Source: Lasioglossum baleicum (lineage: Eukaryota > Arthropoda > Insecta > Hymenoptera > Halictidae). From it: a stretch of DNA of 64,000 bases. The notes below the pieces were generated by a model. That model was not told the origin of the DNA. It was given only the letters and a program-made list of their open reading frames with translations, and ran no database searches. Below, piece after piece: positions 1 through 12,920 of the stretch. How positions within the stretch are numbered: position 1 is the stretch's first letter; each line of letters opens with the position of its first letter. A program made the position numbers and the translations under genes. Location: NCBI RefSeq assembly GCF_051020765.1, contig NW_027469225.1, positions 186,001-250,000 on the forward strand, written 5' to 3'.

Positions 1-1636
1 TTACTCGACTAGCCTGCGGGATGCATCCTCTCGCACGTGTTTTTACTCGACTAGCCTGCGGGATTCATCCTCTCGCACGTGTTTTTGCTCGACTAGCCTG
101 CGGGATGCATCCTCTCGCACGTGTTTTTGCTCGACTAGCCATGCGCATCCCAAAAAACCTGCGCATGCGCATCCCACAAAACCTCGCACGTGTTTTTACT
201 CGACTAGCCTGCGGGATGCATCATCTCGCACGTGTTTTTACTCGAGTAGCCTGCGGGATGCACAGTCTCGCACGTGTTTTTACTCGACTAGCCTGCGGGA
301 TGCATCCTCTCGCACGTGTTTTTGCTCGACTAGCCTGCGGGATGCACCCTCTCGCACGTGTTTTTGCTCGACTAGCCTGCGGGATGCATCGTCTCGCACG
401 TGTTTTTGCTCGACTAGCCTGCGGGATGCATGCTCTCGCACGTGTTTTTGCTCGACTAGCCATGCGCATCCCAAAAAACCTGCGCATGCGCATCCCAAAA
501 AACCTGCGCATGCGCATCCCACAAAACCTGCGCATGCGCATCCCACAAAACCTCGCACGTGTTTTTACTCGACTAGCCTGCGGGATGCATCCTCTCGCAC
601 GTGTTTTTGCTCGACTAGCCTGCGGGATGCATCCTCTCGCACGTGTTTTTGCTCGACTAGCCTGCGGGATGCATCCTCTCGCACGTGTTTTTACTCGACT
701 AGCCTGCGGGAAGCATCCTCCCGCACGTGTTTTTACTCGACTAGCCTGCGGGATGCATCCTGTCGCACGTGTTTTTACTCGACTAGCCTGCGGGATGCAT
801 CCTGTCCCACGTGTTTTTACTCGACTAGCCATGGGCATCCCAAAAAACCTGCGCATGCGCATACCACAAAACCTGCGCATGCGCATCCCACAAAACCTCG
901 CACGTGTTTTTACTCGACTAGCCTGCGGGATGCATCCTCTCGCACGTGTTTTTACTCGACTAGCCTGCGGGATGCATCCTCTCGCACGTGTTTTTACTCG
1001 ACTAGCCTGCGGGATGCATCCTCTCGCACGTGTTTTTACTCGACTAGCCTGCGGGATGCATCCTCTCGCACGTGTTTTTACTCGACTAGCCTGCGGGATT
1101 CATCCTCTCGCACGTGTTTTTATTCGACTAGCCTGCGGTATGCATCCTCTCGCACGTGTTTTTGCTCGACTAGCCTGCGGGTTGCATCCTCTCGCACGTG
1201 TTTTTACTCGACTAGCCTGCGGGAAGCATCCTCTTGCACGTGTTTTTACTCGACTACCCTGCGGGATGCATCCTCTCGCACGTGTTTTTACTCGACTAGC
1301 CTGCGGGAAGCATCCTCTCGCACGTGTTTTTACTCGACTAGCCTGCGGGAAGCATCCTCTCGCACGTGTTTTTACTCGACTAGTCTGCGGGATGCATCCT
1401 CTCGCACGTGTTTTTGCTCGACTAGCCTGCGGGATGCATACTCTCGCACGTGTTTTTGCTCGACTAGCCTTCGGGATGCATCCTCTCGCACGTGTTTTTG
1501 CTTGACTAGCCTGCGGGATGCATCCTCTCGCACGTGTTTTTGCTCGACTAGCCTGCGGGATGCATTCCCCCGCACGTGTTTTTGCTCGACTAGCCTGCGG
1601 GATGCATGCTCTCGCACGTGTTTTTGCTCGACTAGC

Positions 1637-1777
1637 CATGCGCATCCCAAAAAACCTGCGCATGCGCATCCCAAAAAACCTGCGCATGCGCATCCCGAAA
1701 AACCTGCGCCTGCGCATCCCAAAAAACCTGCGCATGCGCATCCCACAAAACCTGCGCATGCGCATCCCACAAAACCT
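1637..1777. repeat. Six-copy 24-bp repeat block (representative)
   Basis: Five full 24-bp units and a final 21-bp unit lie between ACTAGC on the left and CGCACGTG on the right (141 bp, 5x24+21). The A-rich core varies in order: CCCAAAAAACC twice, CCCGAAAAACC, CCCAAAAAACC after a CCTGCGCATC start, then CCCACAAAACC twice. The same ordered six-unit block recurs at 2474-2614, 3269-3409, 4055-4195, 4514-4654, 5300-5440 and many times to the right, so the block is copied as part of a larger unit. It replaces the 18-bp stretch CTGCGGGATGCATCCTCT of a normal 42-mer. Confidence 0.93.
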
Positions 1778-3039
1778 CGCACGTGTTTTTACTCGACTAG
1801 CCTGCGGGATGCATCCTCTCGCACGTGTTTTTACTCGACTAGCCTGCGGGATGCATCCTCTCGCACGTGTTTTTACTCGACTAGCCTGCGGGAAGCATCC
1901 TCTCGCACGTGTTTTTACTCGACTAGCCTGCGGGATGCATCCTCTCGCACGTGTTTTTACTCGACTAGCCTGCGGGATGCATCCTCTCGCACGTGTTTTT
2001 ACTCGACTAGCCTGCGGGATTCATCCTCTCGCACGTGTTTTTACTCGACTAGCCTGCGGGATGCATCCTCCCGCACGTGTTTTTACTCGACTAGCCTGCG
2101 GGAAGCATCCTCTCGCACGTGTTTTTACTCGACTAGCCTGCGGGAAGCATCCTCTCGCACGTGTTTTTACTCGTCTAGTCTGCGGGATGCATCCTCTCGC
2201 ACGTGTTTTTGCTCGACTAGCCTGCGGGATGCATCCTCCCGCACGTGTTTTTACTCGACTAGCCTGCGGGATACATCCTCTCGCACGTGTTTTTGCTCGA
2301 CTAGCCTGCGGGATGCATCCTCTCGCACGTGTTTTTGCTCGACTAGCCTGCGGGATGCATCCTCTCGCACGTGTTTTTGCTCGACTAGCCTGCGGGATGC
2401 ATTCCCCCGCACGTGTTTTTGCTCGACTAGCCTGCGGGATGCATGCTCTCGCACGTGTTTTTGCTCGACTAGCCATGCGCATCCCAAAAAACCTGCGCAT
2501 GCGCATCCCAAAAAACCTGCGCATGCGCATCCCGAAAAACCTGCGCCTGCGCATCCCAAAAAACCTGCGCATGCGCATCCCACAGAACCTGCGCATGCGC
2601 ATCCCACAAAACCTCGCACGTGTTTTTACTCGACTAGCCTGCGGGATGCATCCTCTCGCACGTGTTTTTACTCGACTAGCCTGCGGGATGCATCCTCTCG
2701 CACGTGTTTTTACTCGACTAGCCTGCGGGATGCATCCTCTCGCACGTGTTTTTACTCGACTAGCCTGCGGGATGCATCCTCTCGCACGTGTTTTTACTCG
2801 ACTAGCCTGCGGGATTCATCCTCTCGCACGTGTTTTTATTCGACTAGCCTGCGGTATGCATCCTCTCGCACGTGTTTTTGCTCGACTAGCCTGCGGGTTG
2901 CATCCTCTCGCACGTGTTTTTACTCGACTAGCCTGCGGGAAGCATCCTCTTGCACGTGTTTTTACTCGACTAGCCTGCGGGATGCATCCTCTCGCACGTG
3001 TTTTTACTCGACTAGCCTGCGGGAAGCATCCTCTCGCAC

Positions 3040-5535
3040 GTGTTTTTACTCGACTAGCCTGCGGGAAGCATCCTCTCGCACGTGTTTTTACTCGACTAGT
3101 CTGCGGGATGCATCCTCTCGCACGTGTTTTTGCTCGACTAGCCTGCGGGATGCATCCTCTCGCACGTGTTTTTGCTCTACTAGCCTTCGGGATGCATCCT
3201 CTCGCACGTGTTTTTGCTTGACTAGCCTGCGGGATGCATCCTCTCGCACGTGTTTTTGCTCGACTAGCCATGCGCATCCCAAAAAACCTGCGCATTCGCA
3301 TCCCAAAAAACCTGCGCATGCGCATCCCGAAAAACCTGCGCCTGCGCATCCCAAAAAACCTGCGCATGCGCATCCCACAAAACCTGCGCATGCGCATCCC
3401 ACAAAACCTCGCACGTGTTTTTACTCGACTAGCCTGCGGGATGCATCCTCTCGCACGTGTTTTTACTCGACTAGCCTGCGGGAAGCATTCTCTTGCACGT
3501 GTTTTTACTCGACTAGCCTGCGGGATGCATCCTCCCGCACGTGTTTTTACTCGACTAGCCTGCGGGATGCATCCTCCCGCACGTGTTTTTACTCGACTAG
3601 CCTGCGGGATACATCCTCTCGCACGTGTTTTTGCTCGACTAGCCTGCGGGATGCATCCTCTCGCACGTGTTTTTGCTCGACTAGCCTGCGGGATGCATCC
3701 TCTCGCACGTGTTTTTACTCGACTAGCCTGCGGGAAGCATCCTCTTGCACGTGTTTTTACTCGACTAGCCTGCGGGATGCATCCTCTCGCACGTGTTTTT
3801 ACTCGACTAGCCTGCGGGATGCATCCTGTCGCACGTGTTTTTACTCGACTAGCCATGGGCATCCCAAAAAACCTGCGCATGCGCATCCCAAAAAACCTGC
3901 GCATGCGCATCCCACAAAACCTGCGCATGCGCATCCCACAAAACCTCGCACGTGTTTTTACTCGACTAGCCTGCGGGATGCATCCTCTCGCACGTGTTTT
4001 TACTCGACTAGCCTGCGGGATGCATGCTCTCGCACGTGTTTTTGCTCGACTAGCCATGCGCATCCCAAAAAACCTCCGCATGCGCATCCCAAAAAACCTG
4101 CGCATGCGCATCCCGAAAAACCTGCGCCTGCGCATCCCAAAAAACCTGCGCATGCGCATCCCACAGAACCTGCGCATGCGCATCCCACAAAACCTCGCAC
4201 GTGTTTTTACTCGACTAGCCTGCGGGATGCATCCTCTCGCACGTGTTTTTACTCGACTAGCCTGCGGGATGCATCCTCTCGCACGTGATTTTACTCGACT
4301 AGCCTGCGGGAAGCATCCTCTCGCACGTGTTTTTACTCGATTAGTCTGCGGGATGCATCCTCTCGCACGTGTTTTTGCTCGACTAGCCTGCGGGATGCAT
4401 CCTCTCGCACGTGTTTTTGCTCTACTAGCCTTCGGGATGCATCCTCTCGCACGTGTTTTTGCTTGACTAGCCTGCGGGATGCATCCTCTCGCACGTGTTT
4501 TTGCTCGACTAGCCATGCGCATCCCAAAAAACCTGCGCATTCGCATCCCAAAAAACCTGCGCATGCGCATCCCGAAAAACCTGCGCCTGCGCATCCCAAA
4601 AAACCTGCGCATGCGCATCCCACAAAACCTGCGCATGCGCATCCCACAAAACCTCGCACGTGTTTTTACTCGACTAGCCTGCGGGATGCATCCTCTCGCA
4701 CGTGTTTTTACTCGACTAGCCTGCGGGAAGCATTCTCTTGCACGTGTTTTTACTCGACTAGCCTGCGGGATGCATCCTCCCGCACGTGTTTTTACTCGAC
4801 TAGCCTGCGGGATGCATCCTCCCGCACGTGTTTTTACTCGACTAGCCTGCGGGATACATCCTCTCGCACGTGTTTTTGCTCGACTAGCCTGCGGGATGCA
4901 TCCTCTCGCACGTGTTTTTGCTCGACTAGCCTGCGGGATGCATCCTCTCGCACGTGTTTTTACTCGACTAGCCTGCGGGAAGCATCCTCTTGCACGTGTT
5001 TTTACTCGACTAGCCTGCGGGATGCATCCTCTCGCACGTGTTTTTACTCGACTAGCCTGCGGGATGCATCCTGTCGCACGTGTTTTTACTCGACTAGCCA
5101 TGGGCATCCCAAAAAACCTGCGCATGCGCATCCCAAAAAACCTGCGCATGCGCATCCCACAAAACCTGCGCATGCGCATCCCACAAAACCTCGCACGTGT
5201 TTTTACTCGACTAGCCTGCGGGATGCATCCTCTCGCACGTGTTTTTACTCGACTAGCCTGCGGGATGCATGCTCTCGCACGTGTTTTTGCTCGACTAGCC
5301 ATGCGCATCCCAAAAAACCTGCGCATGCGCATCCCAAAAAACCTGCGCATGCGCATCCCGAAAAACCTGCGCCTGCGCATCCCAAAAAACCTGCGCATGC
5401 GCATCCCACAGAACCTGCGCATGCGCATCCCACAAAACCTCGCACGTGTTTTTACTCGACTAGCCTGCGGGATGCATCCTCTCGCACGTGTTTTTACTCG
5501 ACTAGCCTGCGGGATGCATCCTCTCGCACGTGTTT
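3040..5535. repeat. Tandem higher-order duplication, period 1,245 bp
   Basis: The segment beginning near 3040 recurs 1,245 bp downstream. Diagnostic points that repeat at this spacing are the six-unit block at 3269 and 4514 (with CGCATTCGCATCCC in the second unit), the CATGGGC four-unit block at 3854 and 5099, and the six-unit block with CCCACAGAACC at 4055 and 5300. A few substitutions separate the copies, for example CACGTGATTTTAC at about 4284. Boundaries are estimated by eye. Confidence 0.85.
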
Positions 5536-8500
5536 TTACTCGACTAGCCTGCGGGATGCATCCTCTCGCACGTGTTTTTACTCGACTAGCCTGCGGGATG
5601 CATCCTCTCGCACGTGTTTTTACTCGACTAGCCTGCGGGATTCATCCTCTCGCACGTGTTTTTATTCGACTAGCCTGCGGTATGCATCCTCTCGCACGTG
5701 TTTTTGCTCGACTAGCCTGCGGGTTGCATCCTCTCGCACGTGTTTTTACTCGACTAGCCTGCGGGAAGCATCCTCTTGCACGTGTTTTTACTCGACTAGC
5801 CTGCGGGATGCATCCTCTCGCACGTGTTTTTACTCGACTAGCCTGCGGGAAGCATCCTCTCGCACGTGTTTTTACTCGACTAGCCTGCGGGAAGCATCCT
5901 CTCGCACGTGTTTTTACTCGACTAGTCTGCGGGATGCATCCTCTCGCACGTGTTTTTGCTCGACTAGCCTGCGGGATGCATCCTCTCGCACGTGTTTTTG
6001 CTCTACTAGCCTTCGGGATGCATCCTCTCGCACGTGTTTTTGCTTGACTAGCCTGCGGGATGCATCCTCTCGCACGTGTTTTTGCTCGACTAGCCTGCGG
6101 GATGCATTCCCCCGCACGTGTTTTTGCTCGACTAGCCTGCGGGATGCATGCTCTCGCACGTGTTTTTGCTCGACTAGCCATGCGCATCCCAAAAAACCTG
6201 CGCATTCGCATCCCAAAAAACCTGCGCATGCGCATCCCGAAAAACCTGCGCCTGCGCATCCCAAAAAACCTGCGCATGCGCATCCCACAAAACCTGCGCA
6301 TGCGCATCCCACAAAACCTCGCACGTGTTTTTACTCGACTAGCCTGCGGGATGCATCCTCTCGCACGTGTTTTTACTCGACTAGCCTGCGGGAAGCATTC
6401 TCTTGCACGTGTTTTTACTCGACTAGCCTGCGGGATGCATCCTCCTGCACGTGTTTTTACTCGACTAGCCTGCGGGATGCATCCTCCCGCACGTGTTTTT
6501 ACTCGACTAGCCTGCGGGATACATCCTCTCGCACGTGTTTTTGCTCGACTAGCCTGCGGGATGCATCCTCTCGCACGTGTTTTTGCTCGACTAGCCTGCG
6601 GGATGCATCCTCTCGCACGTGTTTTTACTCGACTAGCCTGCGGGAAGCATCCTCTTGCACGTGTTTTTACTCGACTAGCCTGCGGGATGCATCCTCTCGC
6701 ACGTGTTTTTACTCGACTAGCCTGCGGGATGCATCCTGTCGCACGTGTTTTTACTCGACTAGCCATGGGCATCCCAAAAAACCTGCGCATGCGCATCCCA
6801 AAAAACCTGCGCATGCGCATCCCACAAAACCTGCGCATGCGCATCCCACAAAACCTCGCACGTGTTTTTACTCGACTAGCCTGCGGGATGCATCCTCTCG
6901 CACGTGTTTTTACTCGACTAGCCTGCGGGATGCATCCTCTCGCACGTGTTTTTACTCGACTAGCCTGCGGGATGCATCCTCTCGCACGTGTTTTTACTCG
7001 ACTAGCCTGCGGGATGCATCCTCTCGCACGTGTTTTTACTCGACTAGCCTGCGGGATTCATCCTCTCGCACGTGTTTTTATTCGACTAGCCTGCGGTATG
7101 CATCCTCTCGCACGTGTTTTTGCTCGACTAGCCTGCGGGTTGCATCCTCTCGCACGTGTTTTTACTCGACTAGCCTGCGGGAAGCATCCTCTTGCACGTG
7201 TTTTTACTCGACTAGCCTGCGGGATGCATCCTCTCGCACGTGTTTTTACTCGACTAGCCTGCGGGAAGCATCCTCTCGCACGTGTTTTTACTCGACTAGC
7301 CTGCGGGAAGCATCCTCTCGCACGTGTTTTTACTCGACTAGTCTGCGGGATGCATCCTCTCGCACGTGTTTTTGCTCGACTAGCCTGCGGGATGCATCCT
7401 CTCGCACGTGTTTTTGCTCGACTAGCCTTCGGGATGCATCCTCTCGCACGTGTTTTTGCTTGACTAGCCTGCGGGATGCATCCTCTCGCACGTGTTTTTG
7501 CTCGACTAGCCTGCGGGATGCATTCCCCCGCACGTGTTTTTGCTCGACTAGCCTGCGGGATGCATCCTCTCGCACGTGTTTTTACTCGACTAGCCTGCGG
7601 GATGCATCCTCTCGCACGTGTTTTTACTCGACTAGTCTGCGGGAAGCATCCTCTCGCACGTGTTTTTACTCGACTAGCCTGCGGGATGCATCCTCTCGCA
7701 CGTGTTTTTACTCGACTAGCCTGCGGGATGCATCCTCTCGCACGTGTTTTTACTCGACTAGCCTGCGGGATTCATCCTCTCGCACGTGTTTTTACTCGAC
7801 TAGCCTGCGGGATGCATCCTCTCGCACGTGTTTTTGCTCGACTAGCCTGCGGGATGCATCCTCTCGCACGTGTTTTTACTCGACTAGCCTGCGGGAAGCA
7901 TCCTCTTGCACGTGTTTTTACTCGACTAGCCTGCGGGATGCATCCTCCCGCACGTGTTTTTACTCGACTAGCCTGCGGGAAGCATCCTCTCGCACGTGTT
8001 TTTACTCGACTAGCCTGCGGGAAGCATCCTCTCGCACGTGTTTTTACTCGACTAGTCTGCGGGATGCATCCTCTCGCCCGTGTTTTTGCTCGACTAGCCT
8101 GCGGGATGCATCCTCCCGCACGTGTTTTTACTCGACTAGCCTGCGGGATACATCCTCTCGCACGTGTTTTTGCTCGACTAGCCTGCGGGATGCATCCTCT
8201 CGCACGTGTTTTTGCTCGACTAGCCTGCGGGATGCATCCTCTCGCACGTGTTTTTACTCGACTAGCCTGCGGGAAGCATCCTCTTGCACGTGTTTTTACT
8301 CGACTAGCCTGCGGGATGCATCCTCTCGCACGTGTTTTTACTCGACTAGCCTGCGGGATGCATCCTCTCGCACGTGTTTTTACTCGACTAGCCTGCAGGA
8401 TTCATCCTCTCGCACGTGTTTTTACTCGACTAGCCTGCGGGATGCATCCTCTCGCACGTGTTTTTGCTCGACTAGCCTGCGGGATGCATCCTCTCGCACG

Positions 8501-11500
8501 TGTTTTTACTCGACTAGCCTGCGGGATGCATCCTCTCGCACGTGTTTTTACTCGACTAGCCTGCGGAATGCATCCTCTCGCACGTGTTTTTGCTCGACTA
8601 GCCTGCGGGATGCATCCTCTCGCACGTGTTTTTGCTCGACTAGCCTGCGGGATGCATCCTCTCGCACGTGTTTTTGCTCGACTAGCCTGCGGGATGCATC
8701 CTCTCGCACGTGTTTTTACTCGACTAGCCTGCGGGAAGCATCCTCTTGCACGTGTTTTTACTCGACTAGCCTGCGGGATGCATCCTCTCGCACGTGTTTT
8801 TACTCGACTTGCCTGCGGGATGCATCCTGTCGCACGTGTTTGTACTCGACTAGCCATGGGCATCCCAAAAAACCTGCGCATGCGCATCCCAAAAAACCTG
8901 CGCATGCGCATCCCACAAAACCTGCGCATGCGCATCCCACAAAACCTCGCACGTGTTTTTACTCGACTAGCCTGCGGGATGCATCCTCTCGCACGTGTTT
9001 TTACTCGACTAGCCTGCGGGATGCATCCTCTCGCACGTGTTTTTACTCGACTAGCCTGCGGGATGCATCCTCTCGCACGTGTTTTTACTCGACTAGCCTG
9101 CGGGATGCATCCTCTCGCACGTGTTTTTACTCGACTAGCCTGCGGGATTCATCCTCTCGCACGTGTTTTTATTCGACTAGCCTGCGGTATGCATCCTCTC
9201 GCACCTGTTTTTGCTCGACTAGCCTGCGGGTTGCATCCTCTCGCACGTGTTTTTACTCGACTAGCCTGCGGGAAGCATCCTCTTGCACGTGTTTTTACTC
9301 GAATAGCCTGCGGGATGCATCCTCTCGCACGTGTTTTTACTCGACTAGCCTGCGGGAAGCATCCTCTCGCACGTGTTTTTACTCGACTAGCCTGCGGGAA
9401 GCATCCTCTCGCACGTGTTTTTACTCGACTAGTCTGCGGGATGCATCCTCTCGCACGTGTTTTTGCTCGACTAGCCTGCGGGATGCATCCTCTCGCACGT
9501 GTTTTTGCTCGACTAGCCTTCGGGATGCATCCTCTCGCACGTGTTTTTGCTTGACTAGCCTGCGGGATGCATCCTCTCGCACGTGTTTTTGCTCGACTAG
9601 CCTACGGGAAGCATCCTCTTGCACGTGTTTTTACTCGACTAGCCTGCGGGATGCATCCTCTCGCACGTGTTTTTACTCGACTAGCCTGCGGGATGCATCC
9701 TCTCGCACGTGTTTTTACTCGACTAGCCTGCGGGATGCATCCTCTCGCACGTGTTTTTACTCGACTAGCCTGCGGGATGCATCCTCTCGCACGTGTTTTT
9801 ACTCGACTAGCCTGCGGGATGCATCCTCTCGCACGTGTTTTTACTCGACTAGCCTGCGGGATTCATCCTCTCGCACGTGTTTTTACTCGACTAGCCTGCG
9901 GGATGCATCCTCTCGCACGTGTTTTTGCTCGACTAGCCTGCGGGATGCATCCTCTCGCACGTGTTTTTACTCGACTAGCCTGCGGGATGCATCCTCTCGC
10001 ACGTGTTTTTACTCGACTAGCCTGCGGGATGCATCCTCTCGCACGTGTTTTTACCCGACTAGCCTGCGGGATTCATCCTCTCGCACGTGTTTTTACTCGA
10101 CTAGCCTGCGGGATGCATACTCTCGCACGTGTTTTTGCTCGACTAGCCTGCGGGATGCATCCTCTCGCACGTGTTTTTACTCGACTAGCCTGCGGGAAGC
10201 ATCCTCTTGCACGTGTTTTTACTCGACTAGCCTGCGGGATGCATCCTCTCGCACGTGTTTTTACTCGACTAGCCTGCGGGAAGCATCCTCTCGCACGTGT
10301 TTTTACTCGACTAGCCTGCGGGATGCATCCTCTCGCACGTGTTTTTACTCGACTAGCCTGCGGGATGCATCCTCTCGCACGTGTTTTTACTCGACTAGCC
10401 TGCGGGATGCATCCTCTCGCACGTGTTTTTACTCGACTAGCCTGCGGGATGCATCCTCTCGCACGTGTTTTTACTCGACTAGCCTGCGGGATTCATCCTC
10501 TCGCACGTGTTTTTACTCGACTAGCCTGCGGGATGCATCCTCTCGCACGTGTTTTTGCTCGACTAGCCTGCGGGATGCATCCTCTCGCACGTGTTTTTAC
10601 TCGACTAGCCTGCGGGAAGCATCCTCTTGCACGTGTTTTTGCTCGACTAGCCTGCGGGATGCATCCTCTCGCACGTGTATTTGCTCGACTCGCCTGCGGG
10701 ATGCATCCTCTCGCACGTGTTTGTGCTCGACTCGCCTGCGGGATGCATCCTCTCGCACGTGTTTGTGCTCGACTAGCCTGCGGGATGCATCCTCTCGCAC
10801 GTGTTTTTACTTGACTAGCCTGCGGGATGCATCCTCTCGCACGTGTTTTTGCTCGACTAGCCTGCGGGATGCATCCTCTCGCACGTGTTTTTGCTCGACT
10901 AGCCTGCGGGATGCATCCTCTCGCACGTGTTTTTACTCGACTAGTCATGCGCATCCCAAAAAACCTGCGCATGCGCATCCCAAAAAACCTGCGCATGCGC
11001 ATCCCACAAAACCTGCGCATGCGCATCCCACAAAACTTCGCACGTGTTTTTACTCGACTAGCCTGCGGGATGCATCCTCTCGCACGTGTTTTTACTCGAC
11101 TAGCCTGCGGGATGCATCCTCTCGCACGTGTTTTTGCTCGACTAGCCTGCGGGATGCATCCTCTCGCACGTGTTTTTACTCGACTAGCCTGCGGGATTCA
11201 TCCTCTCGCACGTGTTTTTACTCGACTAGCCTGCGGGATGCATCCTCTCGCACGTGTTTTTGCTCGACTAGCCTGCGGGATGCATCCTCTCGCACGTGTT
11301 TTTACTCGACTAGCCTGCGGGATGCATCCTCCCGCACGTGTTTTTACTCGACTAGCCTGCGGGATGCATCCTCTCGCACGTGTTTTTGCTCGACTAGCCT
11401 GCGGGATGCATCCTCTCGCACGTGTTTTTGCTCGACTAGCCTGCGGGATGCATCCTCTCGCAAGTGTTTTTGCTCGACTAGCCTGCGGGATGGATCCTCT

Positions 11501-11514
11501 CGCACGTGTTTTTG

Positions 11515-11518
11515 CTCG
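11515..11518. repeat. Target-site duplication, left copy (CTCG)
   Basis: CTCG immediately precedes the left LTR and recurs directly after the right LTR. It belongs to the satellite context TTTTTGCTCGACTAGCC, which is complete again once the element is removed. Four-base duplications are usual for Ty3/gypsy integrases. Confidence 0.88.
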
Positions 11519-11587
11519 TGTTACGTCCCGGGTCGGATATGATCCGACGAAACGACGCCCAGACGGGGCGGGGACGTAACCGACCAA

Positions 11588-11593
11588 TTTATT
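11588..11593 (-). terminator. Candidate polyadenylation signal AATAAA in the 3' LTR
   Basis: AATAAA is on the minus strand, about 70 bp before the end of the 3' LTR. The same hexamer occurs in the 5' LTR at 16927-16932. Pairing it with the TATA box near 18278 would make the R region unusually long, so one of the two assignments may be wrong. Confidence 0.3.
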
Positions 11594-12159
11594 TAAGACG
11601 ATCTTAGATCCACGTGGCGCGTAACGTCCACGTCTGATCAGGGACCCGATACCGGCGTTCGTCGTTGTTGAAAAGGGGCGAAGAGGGAATAAAATGCGAA
11701 CCGAGACGGACGTCGTCCGTCGTGAACACCGCGTAGAACACGCGTAGCGGTAGTAGAGATAGTTCCCAGTGGTCGAAGTGTCACTATGCGGGTGTGTGCA
11801 ACTCGTCCGAACGCGTGGGTTTGCTCGATTTGTGACAGGAGATTTCGATCGAAGGGAATTAGCGTTCTCTCGGTACCGAGCACCCTCTGGGCTCAGACGT
11901 ACACGATTGATACACCAATTTTAGGGTTAGAAGAACGGACGTAGGAAGTCTAAGGAATTTGCGGAACAGGTCGGAGTCGAACAACCCGATGAAACACCAC
12001 GCGCACACTCACTTTCGCGATCACTTTAACCGGTCACTGGGAACGACACTTTAGAAGTGGAAGATATCGAGGAGCAGGATGTTGCTGAATAAGCTGCGAA
12101 ATAGATGGTTTAAACAGACAGAATATAATGAATCAGAATATGTACAAGAATAAGACTTG

Positions 12160-12670
12160 CGAGCAGAACTCGTGAACCAAATACAATGTCGGTTCGCTAG
12201 CGAGCTCGAACGAGATATATAACACAGAATAGTAACAAACAGGTTACGAGCGAGCTCATACAAAGCAAAATGGCACAAAAATAAGAATTATCAGCCTTAA
12301 TTATAATGCGAGCAAGCTCGTACAACAAAATAGCACTAGATAATAGTTATCAATACGAATAGTAATGCGAGCAAGCTCGTTCAAACAAAAATAGCGCCAA
12401 ATTAACAAAAATAGCAATTGCAATACGAATAGTAATGCGAGCAAGCTCGTATAAGCCAAATAACACAAAATTAACAATTGAAATGTGAATAATAAAGCGA
12501 GCAAGATCGCATAAACAAGATAGCACGAAAATAGTAATTACAAATTTGAAATGATAATGCGAGTAAGCTCGTACAACAAAATAACGGTGACGGTTTACGA
12601 GTAACCTCGTACAACCAATAAACCAGAATAATATCTATAAATACGTAATAATAACCTACGAGCAGACTCG
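12160..12670. repeat. Array of about ten inverted-repeat motifs in the 3' LTR
   Basis: A 12-14-bp dyad of the form CGAGCAAGCTCG recurs at 12160, 12195, 12247, 12309, 12368, 12438, 12498, 12560, 12598 and 12659, mostly 52-70 bp apart. Several copies are followed by TACAACAAAATA-like sequence, so the repeat unit is near 60 bp and degenerate. The stems (CGAGC/GCTCG) are better conserved than the AT-rich spacers. They could be protein-binding dyads or small hairpins in the element RNA. Function is unknown. Confidence 0.85.
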
Positions 12671-12853
12671 AATAACAATTTAGAACCAAATGATATATAA
12701 AGAAATAGTGTAAATGGTAAGGAGCAATACGACCTGAATATCGTGAACGATCTGAAATAGAGTCCGAAAACGCGAGAAAAGACTGAGTCGAACTGAATTC
12801 GATTGAAGACGCGAGAGAACTGGATTCGTAGAATTCCGAAACTGGACGAGACT

Positions 12854-12920
12854 GAACTAGAAGAGAGTCTGAACTAGAAGAGAGTTTGAACTAGAAGAGA
12901 GCTTGAACTAGAAGAGAGCG
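12854..12920. repeat. 17-bp tandem repeat, four copies (3' LTR)
   Basis: GAACTAGAAGAGAG followed by three variable bases (TCT, TTT, CTT) starts at 12854, 12871, 12888 and 12905, giving an exact 17-bp period. On the coding strand this is a pyrimidine-rich repeat (CTCTCTTCTAGTTC). Confidence 0.93.

Larger units (their letters stand above)
1..11518. repeat. Satellite array, left part (42-bp monomer with 24-bp blocks)
   Basis: Head-to-tail 42-bp monomers fill this stretch. Each carries ACTAGCC, GCGGGATGCATCC, CTCTCGCACGTG and T5, followed by A or G before CTCG. Variants such as GGAAGCAT, GGATTCAT, GGATACAT, GGTATGCAT, GGGTTGCAT and CTCTTGCAC recur in fixed orders, which shows higher-order organisation. 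Blocks of a 24-bp unit interrupt the 42-mers, for example at 140-184, 461-553, 830-898, 1637-1777, 2474-2614, 3269-3409, 3854-3946, 4055-4195, 4514-4654, 5099-5191 and 5300-5440. The array runs off the left edge of the window and is cut at 11518 by the LTR element. Long open frames here are a consequence of monomer lengths divisible by three, and I see no gene in it. Confidence 0.97.

Noticed and set aside
1..11518. CRISPR array
   Set aside because: Repeats are contiguous with no unique spacers, the variation is shared among units, and the embedded LTR retrotransposon shows a eukaryotic genome.
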